A DNA stretch of 64,000 bases, taken from assembly GCA_963823435.1 (NCBI GenBank), contig CAWGLN010000002.1:1-64000 (forward strand), in the 5' to 3' direction. Position numbers and translations under genes: made by a program. Shown here one piece after another: positions 19,374-29,970 of the stretch (its first letter is position 1; every line of letters starts with the position of its first letter). The notes under the pieces were generated by a model. The model was not told the DNA's origin and did not search any database. It saw nothing but the letters and a program-made list of their open reading frames with translations. This DNA comes from CAKZML01 sp963823435. GTDB taxonomy: Bacteria > Pseudomonadota > Gammaproteobacteria > Steroidobacterales > BM003.

Positions 19374-20069
19374 TCAAACGGTCGCGCCGAACAGGGCACC
19401 CACCACGGCGGTCAGTGCCATCGCCAGAGCCCCCCAAAACGTGACTCGGATGGCACTCTTCATCAAAGGCGCAGCCACCGACGTAGGCTCCAAACACTCC
19501 CAGCAGTGCCAGGAATAGAACGGAGGTTGCGACCACTAAGGGGATCAGTGCTGTCGGGGGAGCGATCAGAACGGTCAACATCGGCAGCGCCGCGCCGACC
19601 GCAAAGGTTCCGGCCGAAGCAAAGGCTGCTTGAACCGGCCGGGCACTGAGCTCTCCGAAATGCCCAGTTCGTCGCGGGCATGCGCGGCCAGTGCGTCATT
19701 GGCCATCAATTGCTGGGCGACCTGTTTCGCCAACGACTCGTCGAGACCTCGCTTCGACATAGATCGCCGCCAGTTCCGAGTGCTCGAACTGGTTGTCCGT
19801 GGCGAGTTCCGTGCGCTCCCGTTCGAGGTCGGCCTTTTCGGTGTCCGACTGAGAACTGACCGAGACGTACTCGCCGGCAGCCATCGACATCGCTCCGGCA
19901 ACCAGGCCCGCGACGCCCGCGACCAAGATGTCTGCCTGGTAGCGTTCGCCGCAGCCACTCCGACCACCAGGCTGGCGGTGGAAACGATGCCGTCGTTGGC
20001 GCCGAGCACTGCAGCGCGCAGCCAGCCGATGTGTTCAGTGCGATGCTTTTCGGAATGCAAGGCTCTCAT
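19374..20069 (-). CDS. VIT1/CCC1-family Fe/Mn transporter (frameshifted)
   Basis: About 230 residues over two or three frames. It opens with the family hallmark EHIGWLRAAVLGANDGIVSTASLVVGVA (split), then after a shift AGLVAGAMSMAAGEYVSVSSQSDTEKADLERE, a cytosolic helical segment ending DALAAHARDELGIS, and after further shifts helices PLVVATSVLFLALLGVFGAY and VTFWGALAMALTAVVG before the stop at 19374. VIT1/CCC1 proteins move Fe2+ or Mn2+ out of the cytosol in exchange for protons; the conserved MSMAAGEYVS and Glu-rich metal-binding region are present. Its ATG overlaps the stop of the upstream hydrolase gene (ATGA), so the two are translationally coupled. Confidence 0.85.
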
Positions 20070-22067
20070 TTGATCTTCACCTTTTCGTCGCCGACAAGTT
20101 CCACCAGGACAGTCAGGTCATAGGTCCGCAGCACACCATGGATTGCCGAATCGAGCTGACCGGACGGTTTGGAGTCGCGAACCACCGATGACCAATTCGC
20201 TGGCATCCGCGTGAGTGTGACCGACGCGAACAGTTGTGGATGTAAGGCAGCGGCATGCAGGGCAATGATTGCGGATTGACCGGAAGCGACCAGATGAACG
20301 GGACGAGGTTGATCGCGATTCTTCTGGTAGTACGCCACGAAATCCGCCGCAGCGAGCACATCATCAACGCGCAGACCGACAATGGACTCACCCAACAGGT
20401 AGGCGAGGTAAAACGTCTTCCAGTCGGTCAGGTTCACATCGCGCTGGCCCGAAGAGGTTTCGCCCTGACCGCTCAGATCGACGCTGACCACCGCATAACC
20501 CTGTTTCACCAGATTCTTCGATCGGCCCGTCCGGTTGGCTGTCACCCAGTTTCCCATCATCATGCAAAACCAGGTACGCCTCATCCGACGGTGTCTGCGG
20601 ATGGAACGTGAGTCCCGGTATCAAGCGTCCCGAATCAGTGGTCAGCACCAGCTTGTCGATGTGATAGCCGTCACGCTGAACTCTGCCGCGATCTTCCCAT
20701 TGTGGCGGCTTCATCTCCGTAGCCGGGCGCAGGCGAAGAACCTCACGTACTTGTTCGTGCCGCTGGTCGTTCGTGGCGTTCTGCCAGGATTTGGCTCTCT
20801 GCTCGGCAAGCTGCGACTCAAACTCAGCGTTCAGATCAAAGACAGACTTCTCGTTGGTAAACTCGGCAAGCACTTGCCCCGATTCGGTGCAAAGCAGATC
20901 TTCCGTGGGACGCGTTGCCAACTCGACAGCCGGAATGGCCTCGTCTTTGTCGAGGCAGGCGCTGCATCCAGTGGGCAATCGTCGCCAGGTTCTGCGGCTG
21001 GACTCCGTGTTCGCCTTCGACTTCCACCAGATCGACTCGTTCAGGGAAACCGAGGCGGCCGTAGATCTGTTTGGCTTGTCGAAGATTTTCCCAGCTGCCA
21101 CGTGAATCAAAAAAGTCTTGGGTCGTCGAACTGATCAAGGTGGGTCGCGGAGCACGCATCAACACGTAGTCCGGCTGATCCATACCGAAGGCGATCTGTG
21201 CGAAGACGTTCTGTTCGGCGTCCTGAGGACCGATCGTTTCAATCAGGCGACGAAACGTAGTCAGATAGCAAGCGGGTGCCGCGCAGGCGACACGATCGTC
21301 CAAAGCCATGACGTAGCTGGTCAGCGTGCCGCCACCGGAACATCCCGTGAACCCGATGCGGTCGGGATCGATTTCGGGCCGACTGCAGAGGTAGTCAATG
21401 GCTCGCATTGCATCCCACACTCGATACCGTGCCGTGCTGCGACCGACCAACGACGAACCGACCCCGATCAGAAAATGCTCGGTGGTGGTTCCGGAAAACT
21501 CCGGCTCACCCTCGGCGTTAAGAATCTGGGATCGCTCTCCTTGCCCGATCGGATCAAAGCACAAAGCGGCCATGCCGTGGCGGGCCATCATGATTCCGAA
21601 CCGCTGGTTGTAATCCGCTGTCTTGGCGGTGCGACTGTGCCCGCTGGAGACGGCGATGCCAGGGACGCGAGCACTTGATTGCGCTGCCGCGCCATCGGGC
21701 AGGTAGAGGTTCGCCGTGATGTGATGATTCGGCTGACTTTCGAAGATGACGTTCTCGATGCGATAGCCATCGGCCTGGACCGTTTTGACGGTTCGAGCAT
21801 TCAAGGGAGTTCGCTGCGGAAAGCCTCCCAGCTGTTGAACGAAGAACTCTCTGAGATGCACTGGTAGTCGGCGATCTGCTGCGGGGTCTTCAACTCGGCG
21901 AATCGCCCGTCGCGTGCGTCAAGAGCTTTGTAAGCCTGCTGCTGGAGTCGTTGATAAAGTGTCGCCGTCTGACGTTCGGCGTCGTCAAGGCAATGCAACT
22001 CCTCGGCCCGCAACGCACTCCCCGACAAAAAAACAACGAGTGAGATCAGGGGAAGGATCTGTTTCAC
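20066..22067 (-). CDS. Secreted alpha/beta-hydrolase, acetyl-xylan-esterase-like, two hydrolase regions (frameshifted)
   Basis: About 665 residues with frameshifts near 21850, 20960 and 20510. A signal peptide (MKQILPLISLVVFLSGSALRA) opens it. Then follows RIENVIFESQPNHHITANLYLP, FDPIGQGER, WDAMRAIDYL, and the nucleophile elbow GFTGCSGGGT (G-x-S-x-G variant with Ser in GCSGG), typical of the acetyl-xylan esterase-like group. A second weaker hydrolase region holds VSVDLSGQGETSSGQRD and HLVASGQSAIIALHAAAL with another GQS elbow. Planctomycetes have many such exported esterases acting on polysaccharide acetyl groups; the substrate is inferred only. The stop overlaps the transporter start. Confidence 0.75.
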
Positions 22068-22195
22068 GGGAGTGCCTCATGACGCGATCGAGATGTGACA
22101 AAAGTTTGCAGGAACTGCAGTCAAGCAGTATGACAGAAACGAGTCGCCACAACAGCGCATGGGCCAAGCGTCATCGAGACGTTGACGAACTCCCG

Positions 22196-23169
22196 TCAGA
22201 ACGGCCGGTAGCGAGAATCGACGTAGAGCCAATAAAGCAGTTCGTGAATCAGATCGAGTGCCGTTTGAATTCGGTGATCAGGATTCTTTTGGATGCAACG
22301 CATGCACACGGTTTCAAGCGTGGTCGGAATCGTGCGATCCGGCGCGAGAGGCTCGGCGCAGGCGGGTGAGTGTATTGGGTGTTGTGCATGATTTCCTCCA
22401 GCGAATCGCCCCACGCCAACGTCTGGAGTGTCAGAATCTCGAACAGGATCGCCCCCAGGCTGTAAATGTCGGTGCGATGGTCGATTTCTTCATTGATCAC
22501 CTGCTCGGGTGACATGTAGAGCGGGGATGCCTGGAGCGGTTTGCGAGACGAGCCGAATCGAGCATCCGTGGCGGCGGAGTGCTCGTCTTCAGGTTCCTCG
22601 TCAAGTAGTTTTGCCAGGCCCCAGTCCAGCAGCATCACCTCTCCGAAATCGCCCATCACGATATTCTCTGGCTTGACGTCGCAGTGAGCCACGCCGTGGG
22701 CATGCGCGTAGTTGAGCACCTGCGCCACTTCGATGACCACGTCGATCAGCCGTTGAAGATCCCATCGCGACTCGCCGTCGATGATCTTGTCAAGCACTTC
22801 TCGGAGCGTCGTCCCTGAAACCAGTTTCATGGTGAAGTAGTAATGGCCCCTGCTGTCGTACCCGACTTCATAAACGGGAGCCGTATTGGGGTGCTGAAGG
22901 GTCGCTGTGATGCGTGCCTCGCGCAAAAACAATTTCTGTTCGTAAGGATCGTTTGCAAGCTCGGTATGCAACGTCTTGTAGCAGATGACGCGACCAAGGT
23001 TCAAATCTTTGCAGGACTGAATCAGACACTTGCCCCCGCGAGCAATCTCCTTGAAATAGATGTAGCGGGTGTTGTTCTTCATTCGCGCATCTGCCGACAG
23101 TGGCGAATTCAGATCCGCCATGCGAATCAGTTGCGGACCAGCGGCAGGGCTTCGATATTTAGAGTTCAT
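22196..23169 (-). CDS. Ser/Thr protein kinase with HCD in place of HRD (frameshifted near C-end)
   Basis: About 323 residues across one shift near 22350. Kinase motifs: loop EIARGGKCLIQ, CYKTLH (Lys), long ARITATLQHPNTAPVYEVGYD, catalytic GVAHCDVKPENIVM where the usual HRD Arg is Cys, and LLDWGLAKLL where DFG is DWG. The activation segment ends SPLYMSPEQV, and the C-lobe continues DIYSLGAILFEILT and, in the shifted frame, MRCIQKNPDHRIQTALDLI. No membrane segment or TPR follows, so it is a short cytosolic kinase. DWG is frequent in planctomycete kinases; loss of the HRD Arg suggests no activation-loop phosphorylation control. Confidence 0.82.
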
Positions 23170-23345
23170 CAGATTGGATGCAGATTCGATGTGATGAGCA
23201 ATGCGAACGGAGGCAATGAACAGAGATAGAAAACCATTTCCGCTAGGATAGAATCAGACCATTGCTTTTCACAAGCATGGCACATTCCGAAAGCGACGCC
23301 GGCGATCGCATGATCTCCGGGGAAAGCCATCACCATGCGAGCGTT

Positions 23346-24494
23346 TCACCGACGCGAAATCACATGGATCATCAGCGCTCGATCGTCGGCGCGATCGTCA
23401 GCGCTCGATCGTCGCGCTCGATAGGTCATCTTGGTGCGTTTGGCGGAAAATCGACTGGCCAATTCCGGGATGTCGTTCTTGTGACCGAGCACGACCACCA
23501 CATCACCGGCGGCCAGCTTGGTGCGTGGATCGGGATGGATCTCGTTGGTTCCATCTGCATGGCGGATCCCTACGATCAAGAACCCATGGTTGCTGCGGAT
23601 TTCGATTTCGCTGATCGCATGGTCCACCAGCACAGAGTTGGGCTGTACCTGCAATTCGTCAAACTCGAGTCCGATCTGGCGCAAATCGTCAATCATGCCG
23701 CTTTGCTGTTGAATCTGTTCGAGCATGTTCTCGGCCGTCGGCCGGATGATCAATTGGGCGAGCTTCTTGGCACCAATCGCGGTGGGCAGGACGACGCGGT
23801 TCGCTCCGCAACCCAGCAGTTTCTTCTCCGTTCTCGGATTCTCGCCACGCGCGATGATCATCACGTTCCGGTTCATCTCGCGGGCGGTGACGGTCACGAA
23901 AACGTTTGTCGCATCTTGCGAGAGCACGGTCGCGACGGTGGAAGCGTGTTGAATCCCAGCCTGCTGCAAGATGTGCTCGTCGGTTGCATCCCCGTGAATG
24001 ACCAGGTAACCGCGTTCTTCGGCATCCTGCAGTCGGTCTCGGTCCGTGTCGATCGCCACAAACGGCTTTCCCGCGTCGTGGAGTTCGCGGGCGAGAATCG
24101 TTCCCAGTCGGCCGATCCCGCAAACGATCGTGTGGTTGCGGAGTTGTTCGATTCCCTTTGTCATGCGTCGGACTCCCAAGGCTCGGTTGAGTTCACCATC
24201 AATCAGCATCTGCACACATCCACCCACCGTGTAGATCAAGGCACCGTAACCGGAGATGATCACCGTGATCGTCAGCAACCGCAGGGCGGGCGATTGGACC
24301 GGTTGGACTTCGCCGTAACCGACACCAAAAATGGTGATGATCACCATGTAGATTGCATCGTTGACCGTCCAGCCAGCGCCGACATATCCGAATACCGCCG
24401 ACACGCAGACGAACAGGAACAGCATGACGCCGGTCACGATCTTCCGAATCGGTGTGGACGATGACTTCTTGGACGGGACCGAATCGTGCTGCAT
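23346..24494 (-). CDS. Two-helix potassium channel with RCK (TrkA-N/TrkA-C) domain
   Basis: The intact 382-residue frame starts with a membrane helix (IVTGVMLFLFVCVSAVFGYVG), a pore loop with selectivity filter IFGVGYGE (canonical TVGYG altered to GVGYG), and a second helix (LLTITVIISGYGALIYTVGG). A TrkA-N Rossmann domain follows at about 115: HTIVCGIGRLGTILAREL, then DTDRDRL and HGDATDEHIL. A TrkA-C domain closes it (ISEIEIRSNHGFLIVGIRH). This is the MthK/Kch-type ligand-gated K+ channel design in the inner membrane. It has a Ser-Arg-Asp repeat near the C-end (around 23372-23415) caused by a short DNA duplication. Confidence 0.9.
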   Translation of the reverse strand: MQHDSVPSKKSSSTPIRKIVTGVMLFLFVCVSAVFGYVGAGWTVNDAIYMVIITIFGVGYGEVQPVQSPALRLLTITVIISGYGALIYTVGGCVQMLIDGELNRALGVRRMTKGIEQLRNHTIVCGIGRLGTILARELHDAGKPFVAIDTDRDRLQDAEERGYLVIHGDATDEHILQQAGIQHASTVATVLSQDATNVFVTVTAREMNRNVMIIARGENPRTEKKLLGCGANRVVLPTAIGAKKLAQLIIRPTAENMLEQIQQQSGMIDDLRQIGLEFDELQVQPNSVLVDHAISEIEIRSNHGFLIVGIRHADGTNEIHPDPRTKLAAGDVVVVLGHKNDIPELASRFSAKRTKMTYRARRSSADDRADDRALMIHVISRR

Positions 24495-24525
24495 GTTGCT
24501 TCCGTTGACTTTCAGGCCGTCTCGG

Positions 24526-25978
24526 TCAATCGACCTGCCGCAACTGCATGGAATCGATGATCTTTTCGCCCGCTAACACATTGGTGATCGCGATGAGCCA
24601 ATCACCCGAGCGGCACCAGCCCTTCTCCTTCAGACATTCCATCGCCCGGCGGATCGTCTGCTCGGGATCGTCGGAAAACTCCATCAAGAAAGGTTCGACA
24701 CCCCACGGCAATAGCAACTGACGGAACGTGGTTTCGACGTCCGTGAACGCGTAAATGGGCACACCCCGAGCACGCAAGGCGCCCAGCACATAGGCCAGGA
24801 ATCCGCTCCGCGTGAACACGATGATCCCCGAATCGCTCAGTTCCTGGGCCAGCACCGCGGCCGATCGCAACATCTTGGCCTTCGGCTCGCGCAACTTCAT
24901 GATCGTATTCAACGAGCCATCCACGGTCGGCTCAATGCTCTCGATGATGTGCTTGAGGACGTCGACCGATTCCAGCGGATACTCGCCCGTGGTCGTCTCA
25001 CCGGAGAGCATGACGGAGTCGGCCCGTTCACGAACCGCGTTGGAAACGTCCGAAATCTCCGCCCGTGTCGGCATCGGCGAATGAATCATCGATTCCAACA
25101 AGTGGGTCGCGATGATCACCGGCTTGCCTTCCGCCTGACAGGCCCGCACCAGCTGTGTCTGCACCAGGGGCAACTTGTGATAGTCGATCTCGATTCCCAG
25201 ATCGCCACGGGCCACCATCACCGCGTCGGCAGCGCGAATGATCTCCTCCATGTGCTTGACACCCGAGTGCTCTTCGATCTTGGCAACGATGCGCGCCTTG
25301 GATCCAAGCTCTCGCAAGAACCGCCGCAAAGAACGCACGTCTTTGGCTCGGCGGACAAACGAGAGGGCCGCAAAGTCGACTCCTGCCTCCACCCCCGCCT
25401 TCAAGTCGAGCTTGTCCTTTTCCGTCAAGGAGGGGAGGTTCACCTCGACCCCCGGCAAATTGATATGTCGACGCGAACCCAGTATTCCAGGCGTCAGCAC
25501 TTCGCAACGAACGCAGTCCGGATCCTTGTCGATCACCCGCATTCGCAACAAACCACTGTCGACAAGCACCGTGGCACCAACGTTGACATCGCGAGCCAGG
25601 TCGGGGTAATTCACCGACACGCTGGCGAAGTCACCTGCTTTCCATGCGACCACCACCTCGGCTCGCCACCGAGGCCTCGGTGCAAAACTCCAGCACGCTT
25701 CCCGCTTGCAAAGTAAGGGGTGTGGCAAGTGGTCCGGTGCGGATTTCAGGGCCCTTGACGTCCATCATGACCGCCACGCTGCGGCCCTGTTCGGATGACA
25801 CCTGGCGAATCCGGCCCACCACCTCCGCGACCCAGTCGACCGTGGCATGCGCCATGTTCAATCGGATCACGTCGACACCCGCATTGATCAGCCGTGCGAG
25901 TTGATCCGGCGATTCGGTCGACGGCCCCAGCGTGATGATGATTTTGGTGTGTCGATAATACGGAGAGTCATTCTCCAT
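24526..25978 (-). CDS. pyk: Pyruvate kinase (one frameshift)
   Basis: About 485 residues from ATG 25978, with one shift near 25670. N-terminal motifs TKIIITLGPST, GVDVIRLNMAHA and MMDVKGPEIRTG bind substrate and K+. After the shift: DSGLLRMRVIDKD, VNLPSLTEKDKLDL, VDFAALSFVRRAKDV, the catalytic-Lys region ARIVAKIEEHSGV, MVARGDLGIEI, and SVMLSGETTTGEYP. The C-terminal allosteric domain (IIVFTRSGFLAYVLGALR, DWLIAITN) is present. It converts phosphoenolpyruvate and ADP to pyruvate and ATP. The usual TQMLESM segment reads ATHLLESM. The gene is followed by the K+ channel 31 bp away, a plausible pairing since the enzyme is K+-dependent. Confidence 0.93.
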
Positions 25979-26368
25979 GGTGAGCGATCGGCCTTCGGCG
26001 ACGGGAGGTATCAAGGGGAAGGTTGCAAACTTGAACTGTGAGCGGCACGTTTCGTACCGAGAAAGTCACGCGGCGACGAAGCTCGAGATCCCACGCCCCA
26101 AACGCCGCAAATGCTCCGATTCACTCCCGTAGCACGAAAAAGCTCGATCCGCCCACCGCTGCCCTCCAACCGGGGATGCCCCAAAACAAGCAGTTGCGAA
26201 TGGCAGCGGTCGACTGCCTGGCTGGAAATGCATGGAGTGTCGCTCCCGGACAGGTTCGTGGCGAAGACGCGTGCAAACAGTCCATACTGGTGGGCCCGTA
26301 TCCTCTTTCATCTCGGTCCCTCCGCCCCTCTGTTCCGTCTCCCTTCCACTCTTCGCAGTTCCCCGCCA
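25979..26368. other. Intergenic region between pyruvate kinase and sulfatase genes
   Basis: The two flanking genes are divergent. I see no gene, hairpin or repeat of note; open frames on both strands lack family character. It presumably holds both promoters. Confidence 0.5.
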
Positions 26369-27718
26369 TGAGCAATCCTTGACGACACTTGCCCCTCGTG
26401 GTTTGGTGCCATCTGTCTTGGTTCCGTGACGACCGTTGTTGCCGCTGAATCCTGCGCGACCGAATGTGGTGCTCTTCATGGTCGATGACTTCGGATACGA
26501 ATGCGTGACGGCCAATGGCGGTCAATCGTACCAGACACCCAACGTCGACCAGTTGGCGGCGACGGGAATGCGTTTGAGAACTGTCATGTCCAGCCGCTGT
26601 GCACGCCGACTCGCGTCCAGCTGATGACGGGCATACAACATCCGCAACTATCTGAAGTTCGGCACGCTGCTGCGAACGGAGAAGACGTTCGGACAGCTTG
26701 TTCAGCGAGGCTGGCTACCGACTGGGATTTGTGGCAAGTGGCAACTTGGTCACGAGGTCGACTCGCCGCAGCACTTTGGCTTCGAGGAATCGTGTCTGTG
26801 GCAGCAGACTCGTCGACCGCCGCGGTATGCCAATCCGGGACTCGAATACAACGGAGTCGAAAAGGATTTCGACTCGGGCGAGTACGGACCGACGCTGGTC
26901 AACGACTTTGCCCTCGATTTCATCTCACGACACCATGCGCGAACCGTTCTTTCTTTACTATCCGATGATCCTGACACATGATCCGTTTCAGCCGACGCCG
27001 GATAGCCCCGACTGGGATCGCGACGACGAAGTCCGAGGCGGAGTCGCAACGTTCGACACTTTGCCGATATGACGGCGTGGATGGACCAGATGGTTGGTCG
27101 CATCGTCAGCAAGCTCGAAGAGGCGAACATTCGCGACAACACGTTGATGGTCTTCATCGGTGACAACGGCACGCTCGGCAGAGTTACCAGTCGGTTCCAA
27201 GGAACGGATTTCCAGGCGGCAAAGGCCGACGACCGATCGCGGCACGCATGTCCCGTTCATCGCGAGCTGGCCGGCACAGATGAAGTCGGCGGGTGTCAGC
27301 CGTGATCTGATCAGCAGCACCGACTTTCTGCCAACGATCTGCGAGGCTGCTGGAATCGAAGTGCCCGCGGAAGATTGACGGCGTCAGCTTTCTGCCGCAA
27401 CTGAAAGGCGAAGGGAACCCACGCGAGTGGCTGTACTGCTGGTATTCGCCGCGACAGCGGGTTGACTTGACGGTCAAAGAGTCCGTGTTCAATCATCGTT
27501 ACAAGCTGTACCGCACCGGTGAGTTTTTTCAACTTGATGGACGATGTCGACGAAAAGAATCCGCTGCCACTGAACAAGCTCTCCGGGACGCAGCCATCGC
27601 GGCAGCGGCACTTCAGGGGGTCCTCAATCAGTTTGCCGACGCACGTCCAGTCGCATTGGATCAACAGCTGGCGGCAAGCCAGGACTCTGCACAACCAGCG
27701 GCCAAGGAAAAAGAATAA
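26369..27718 (+). CDS. Secreted Cys-type sulfatase 1 (many frameshifts)
   Basis: Frame pieces join into about 445 residues. Core motifs: RPNVVLFMVDDFGYECV (metal-binding Asp pair), then PLCTPTRVQLMTGI with CTPTR, the C-x-P-x-R site whose Cys becomes formylglycine. After further shifts come LRTEKTFGQLFSEAGY, ICGKWQLGHEVD (catalytic Lys/His region), EPFFLYYPMILTHDPF, MTAWMDQMVGRIVSKL, TLMVFIGDNGT and THVPFIASWPAQ. A signal peptide is likely from ATG 26369 but is broken by shifts. At least six shifts occur, yet every motif remains. It removes sulfate esters from polysaccharides in the periplasm or outside; activation needs a formylglycine-generating enzyme, not found in this window. Confidence 0.8.
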
Positions 27719-27748
27719 CAACAAGAAGAGAAACAAAAGGAACACAGA

Positions 27749-29206
27749 ATGATGATCCGGGTCCCTATGCGTGTGCGATGCCTTGCTTGGGTTCTCTTCG
27801 CCGGTGGTGTGGTCAAGTCTCGCTGCCGCGGCAGATCGCCCCAATGTCGTCGTCTTCTTGACGGACGATCAAGGACTGGGCGATGCCGGTTGTTATGGGC
27901 ATCCCAGGATCCTGACGCCGAATCTCGATCAGTTCGCAGCCGAGGGTCTGCGTCTGACTCAGTGCTATTCCGCCTGCAGTGTCTGCTCACCGTCGCGTTC
28001 TGCGATCCTGACTGGCCGAACGCCTTACCGAAACGGAGTTTGGCGATGGATCCCCGAAGGAAGCCAGTACCATCTGCGAACCAGCGAAATCACTTTGCCG
28101 GAATTGCTCAAGGAACGCGGCTACGATACCTGCCATGCGGGCAAATGGCATCTGAACGGTTTGTTCAACAGTGACGATCAGCCTCAGCCTGATGACCACG
28201 GCTACGACCACTGGCTGGCCACGCAAAACAACGCCGCACCGAATCACCTGAATCCTGTGAACTTCGTGCGCAATGGACAGGCCGTCGGTCGCATGGAAGG
28301 AACAAGTTCCATGATCTGTGCCGAGGAAGCATTGACGTGGCTCTGAATCTCGCAAGGATTCGGGCAACCCGTTTTTCCTCACGCTGTGGACGCACGAACC
28401 ACACCTTCCAATCGAATCGGCGGAAGTCTACATGAAGCCGTATGCCGACATCGAAGATCCCGACGTTCGCCAGCATCACGGCAACGTCACACAGATGGAT
28501 GCGGCCTTTGGACGGCTGATGGCGGGCCTGGATCAAATGGGGTACCGAGACAACACGCTCGTCGTGTTCACCGCCGACAACGGCCCGGAAGGCGACGGTT
28601 TGAAAGGGCGAACACGGGGTTCCACCGGCGGACTTCGTGGTCGAAAAAGGCATACGCACGAAGGTGGTATTCGAGTTCCCGGTATCATTCGATGGCCGGG
28701 GCATGTCGGCGCCTGGAACGGAAAGTGATGTGCCGGTCATAGGCTCGGACATCTTTCCAACCGTTTGCGAAATCCTCGAAATCCCCCTGCCAACCGACCG
28801 GACCATCGACGGTGCCAGCCTGCTGCCACTCTTGCTCGAATCAAAGCCGATCGAGCGAGCTGAGCCACTGTATTGGCGAAATCATTTGGCACCTGAACCG
28901 TATCGAGTGGCGTTGCGAGTCGGAGACTGGAAGATCATCGGATCGGATGACTTGTCTCAGTTCGAGCTGTACAACATTCGCGGACTGGCAGGACTCCGCC
29001 GACTTGTCCGGCAAGTACCCCGAAAAGTTTGCCGAGTTGCGTGAGCAGTTAATCGCATACGATGCGGCTGTCTTGAAAGAGGGTCCCGATTGGTGGAAGA
29101 GACAGAAAAGAACGCACCAGCGAAAGCCGCTGCCAAGAAGAACGCTGCCCCCAAAGCCAACAAGAAGCAGAATCAGAACAAGAAAAGTGAGCCAGCGAAT
29201 TCGTAA
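27749..29206 (+). CDS. Secreted Cys-type sulfatase 2 (several frameshifts)
   Basis: About 480 residues from ATG 27749. The signal peptide reads RVRCLAWVLFAGGVV then, after a shift, SSLAAAADRPNVVVFLTDDQG. The sulfatase site is CSVCSPSRSAIL (CSPSR). Further motifs: GYDTCHAGKWHLNG, FFLTLWTHEPHLPI, MDAAFGRLMAGLDQMGY, TLVVFTADNGPEGD, THEGGIRVPGIIRWPG and IFPTVCEILEIPLP. The C-terminus is a Lys/Ala/Asn-rich tail in a third frame ending at TAA 29204-29206. Shifts lie near 27820, 28350, 28730 and 28990. It follows sulfatase 1 by 30 bp, so the two form an operon for sulfated glycan breakdown. Confidence 0.82.
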
Positions 29207-29255
29207 GCTGGCTTGCGAACACAACATTCCCTTCCATCGACCCAAGGAATCCATC

Positions 29256-29888
29256 ATGTTTCGAAAAGTTTCTCTTGCACTGCTCATGTGCCTCAGCTTG
29301 TCTGCCTCGGCGTGGGCCGAGAAGAATGCAGCGATCGAACCAAAGTTGATCCCGGTGGCGTCGGCAACGGTCACTGAAAACTTCGATAGCCCGCTCGCCG
29401 ATCCGGCGGCAGCGGTGAAAGGCGAGTGGAAAGTGGTCGATGGAGTGCTGGTTGGCAAAGAACTGGCCGCCGACAAACATGCGGCCGTCTTGAACTACCA
29501 GAAGAAGAATCACGATTCCGCCGTCCGCTTCTCCTTCAAACTCGACGGTTCGACGACCGGGCTCAACTTCAGCCTGAACCATGCCAAGGGTCATCTGTTT
29601 CGGGTGGTGGTGACGCCCAGCGGCTTGTCGCTCAATCTTGACAAGGACAAGAACGATCCCGCTTCCAAGGCTGCGGTTCTGGCAACTGCCAAGAGCGAGT
29701 TCGAACAGGGCAAGTGGTACACGATGCTAGTGGAGATGCAGGGCGACAAGGTCGCGGTTCAAACCGACAACGGTTTGACCGTGGAAGCCTCTCATCCAAC
29801 CCTGGACACCGACAAGCCGAATTACCGTTTCGTGATGAAGGGTGATTCGCTCTCGATCGACGATTTGCAGATCTGGGAAGTGAAGTAG
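29256..29888 (+). CDS. Secreted LamG/DUF1080-like domain protein
   Basis: 210 residues from ATG 29256, intact. A signal peptide (MFRKVSLALLMCLSLSASAWA) is followed by FDSPLADPAAAVKGEWKVVDGVLVGKEL, VRFSFKLDGSTTGLNFSLNHAKGHLFRVVV and KWYTMLVEMQGDKVAVQTDNG (all shown split), ending SIDDLQIWEVK. This is the jelly-roll pattern of the DUF1080/LamG-like concanavalin fold that is very common in planctomycete exported proteins, where it binds or processes glycans. It sits 49 bp after sulfatase 2 on the same strand, which suggests a role in the same polysaccharide locus. No catalytic residues can be assigned. Confidence 0.75.
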   Translation: MFRKVSLALLMCLSLSASAWAEKNAAIEPKLIPVASATVTENFDSPLADPAAAVKGEWKVVDGVLVGKELAADKHAAVLNYQKKNHDSAVRFSFKLDGSTTGLNFSLNHAKGHLFRVVVTPSGLSLNLDKDKNDPASKAAVLATAKSEFEQGKWYTMLVEMQGDKVAVQTDNGLTVEASHPTLDTDKPNYRFVMKGDSLSIDDLQIWEVK

Positions 29889-29970
29889 GGCAGGGTGGCG
29901 GGCAACGAGTCGCGCGCATCGCCACGAATGAGGACCCGCCCGATGAAGAAGATCACGTCGTCGGTGCGTT

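Noticed and set aside
23262..24464. 400-codon open frame opposite the potassium channel
   Set aside because: Shadow of the conserved channel gene; no motifs.
26369..29206. Sulfatases as decaying pseudogenes
   Set aside because: Every catalytic motif is kept across all shifts and unrelated genes nearby show the same indels; sequencing error is likelier.
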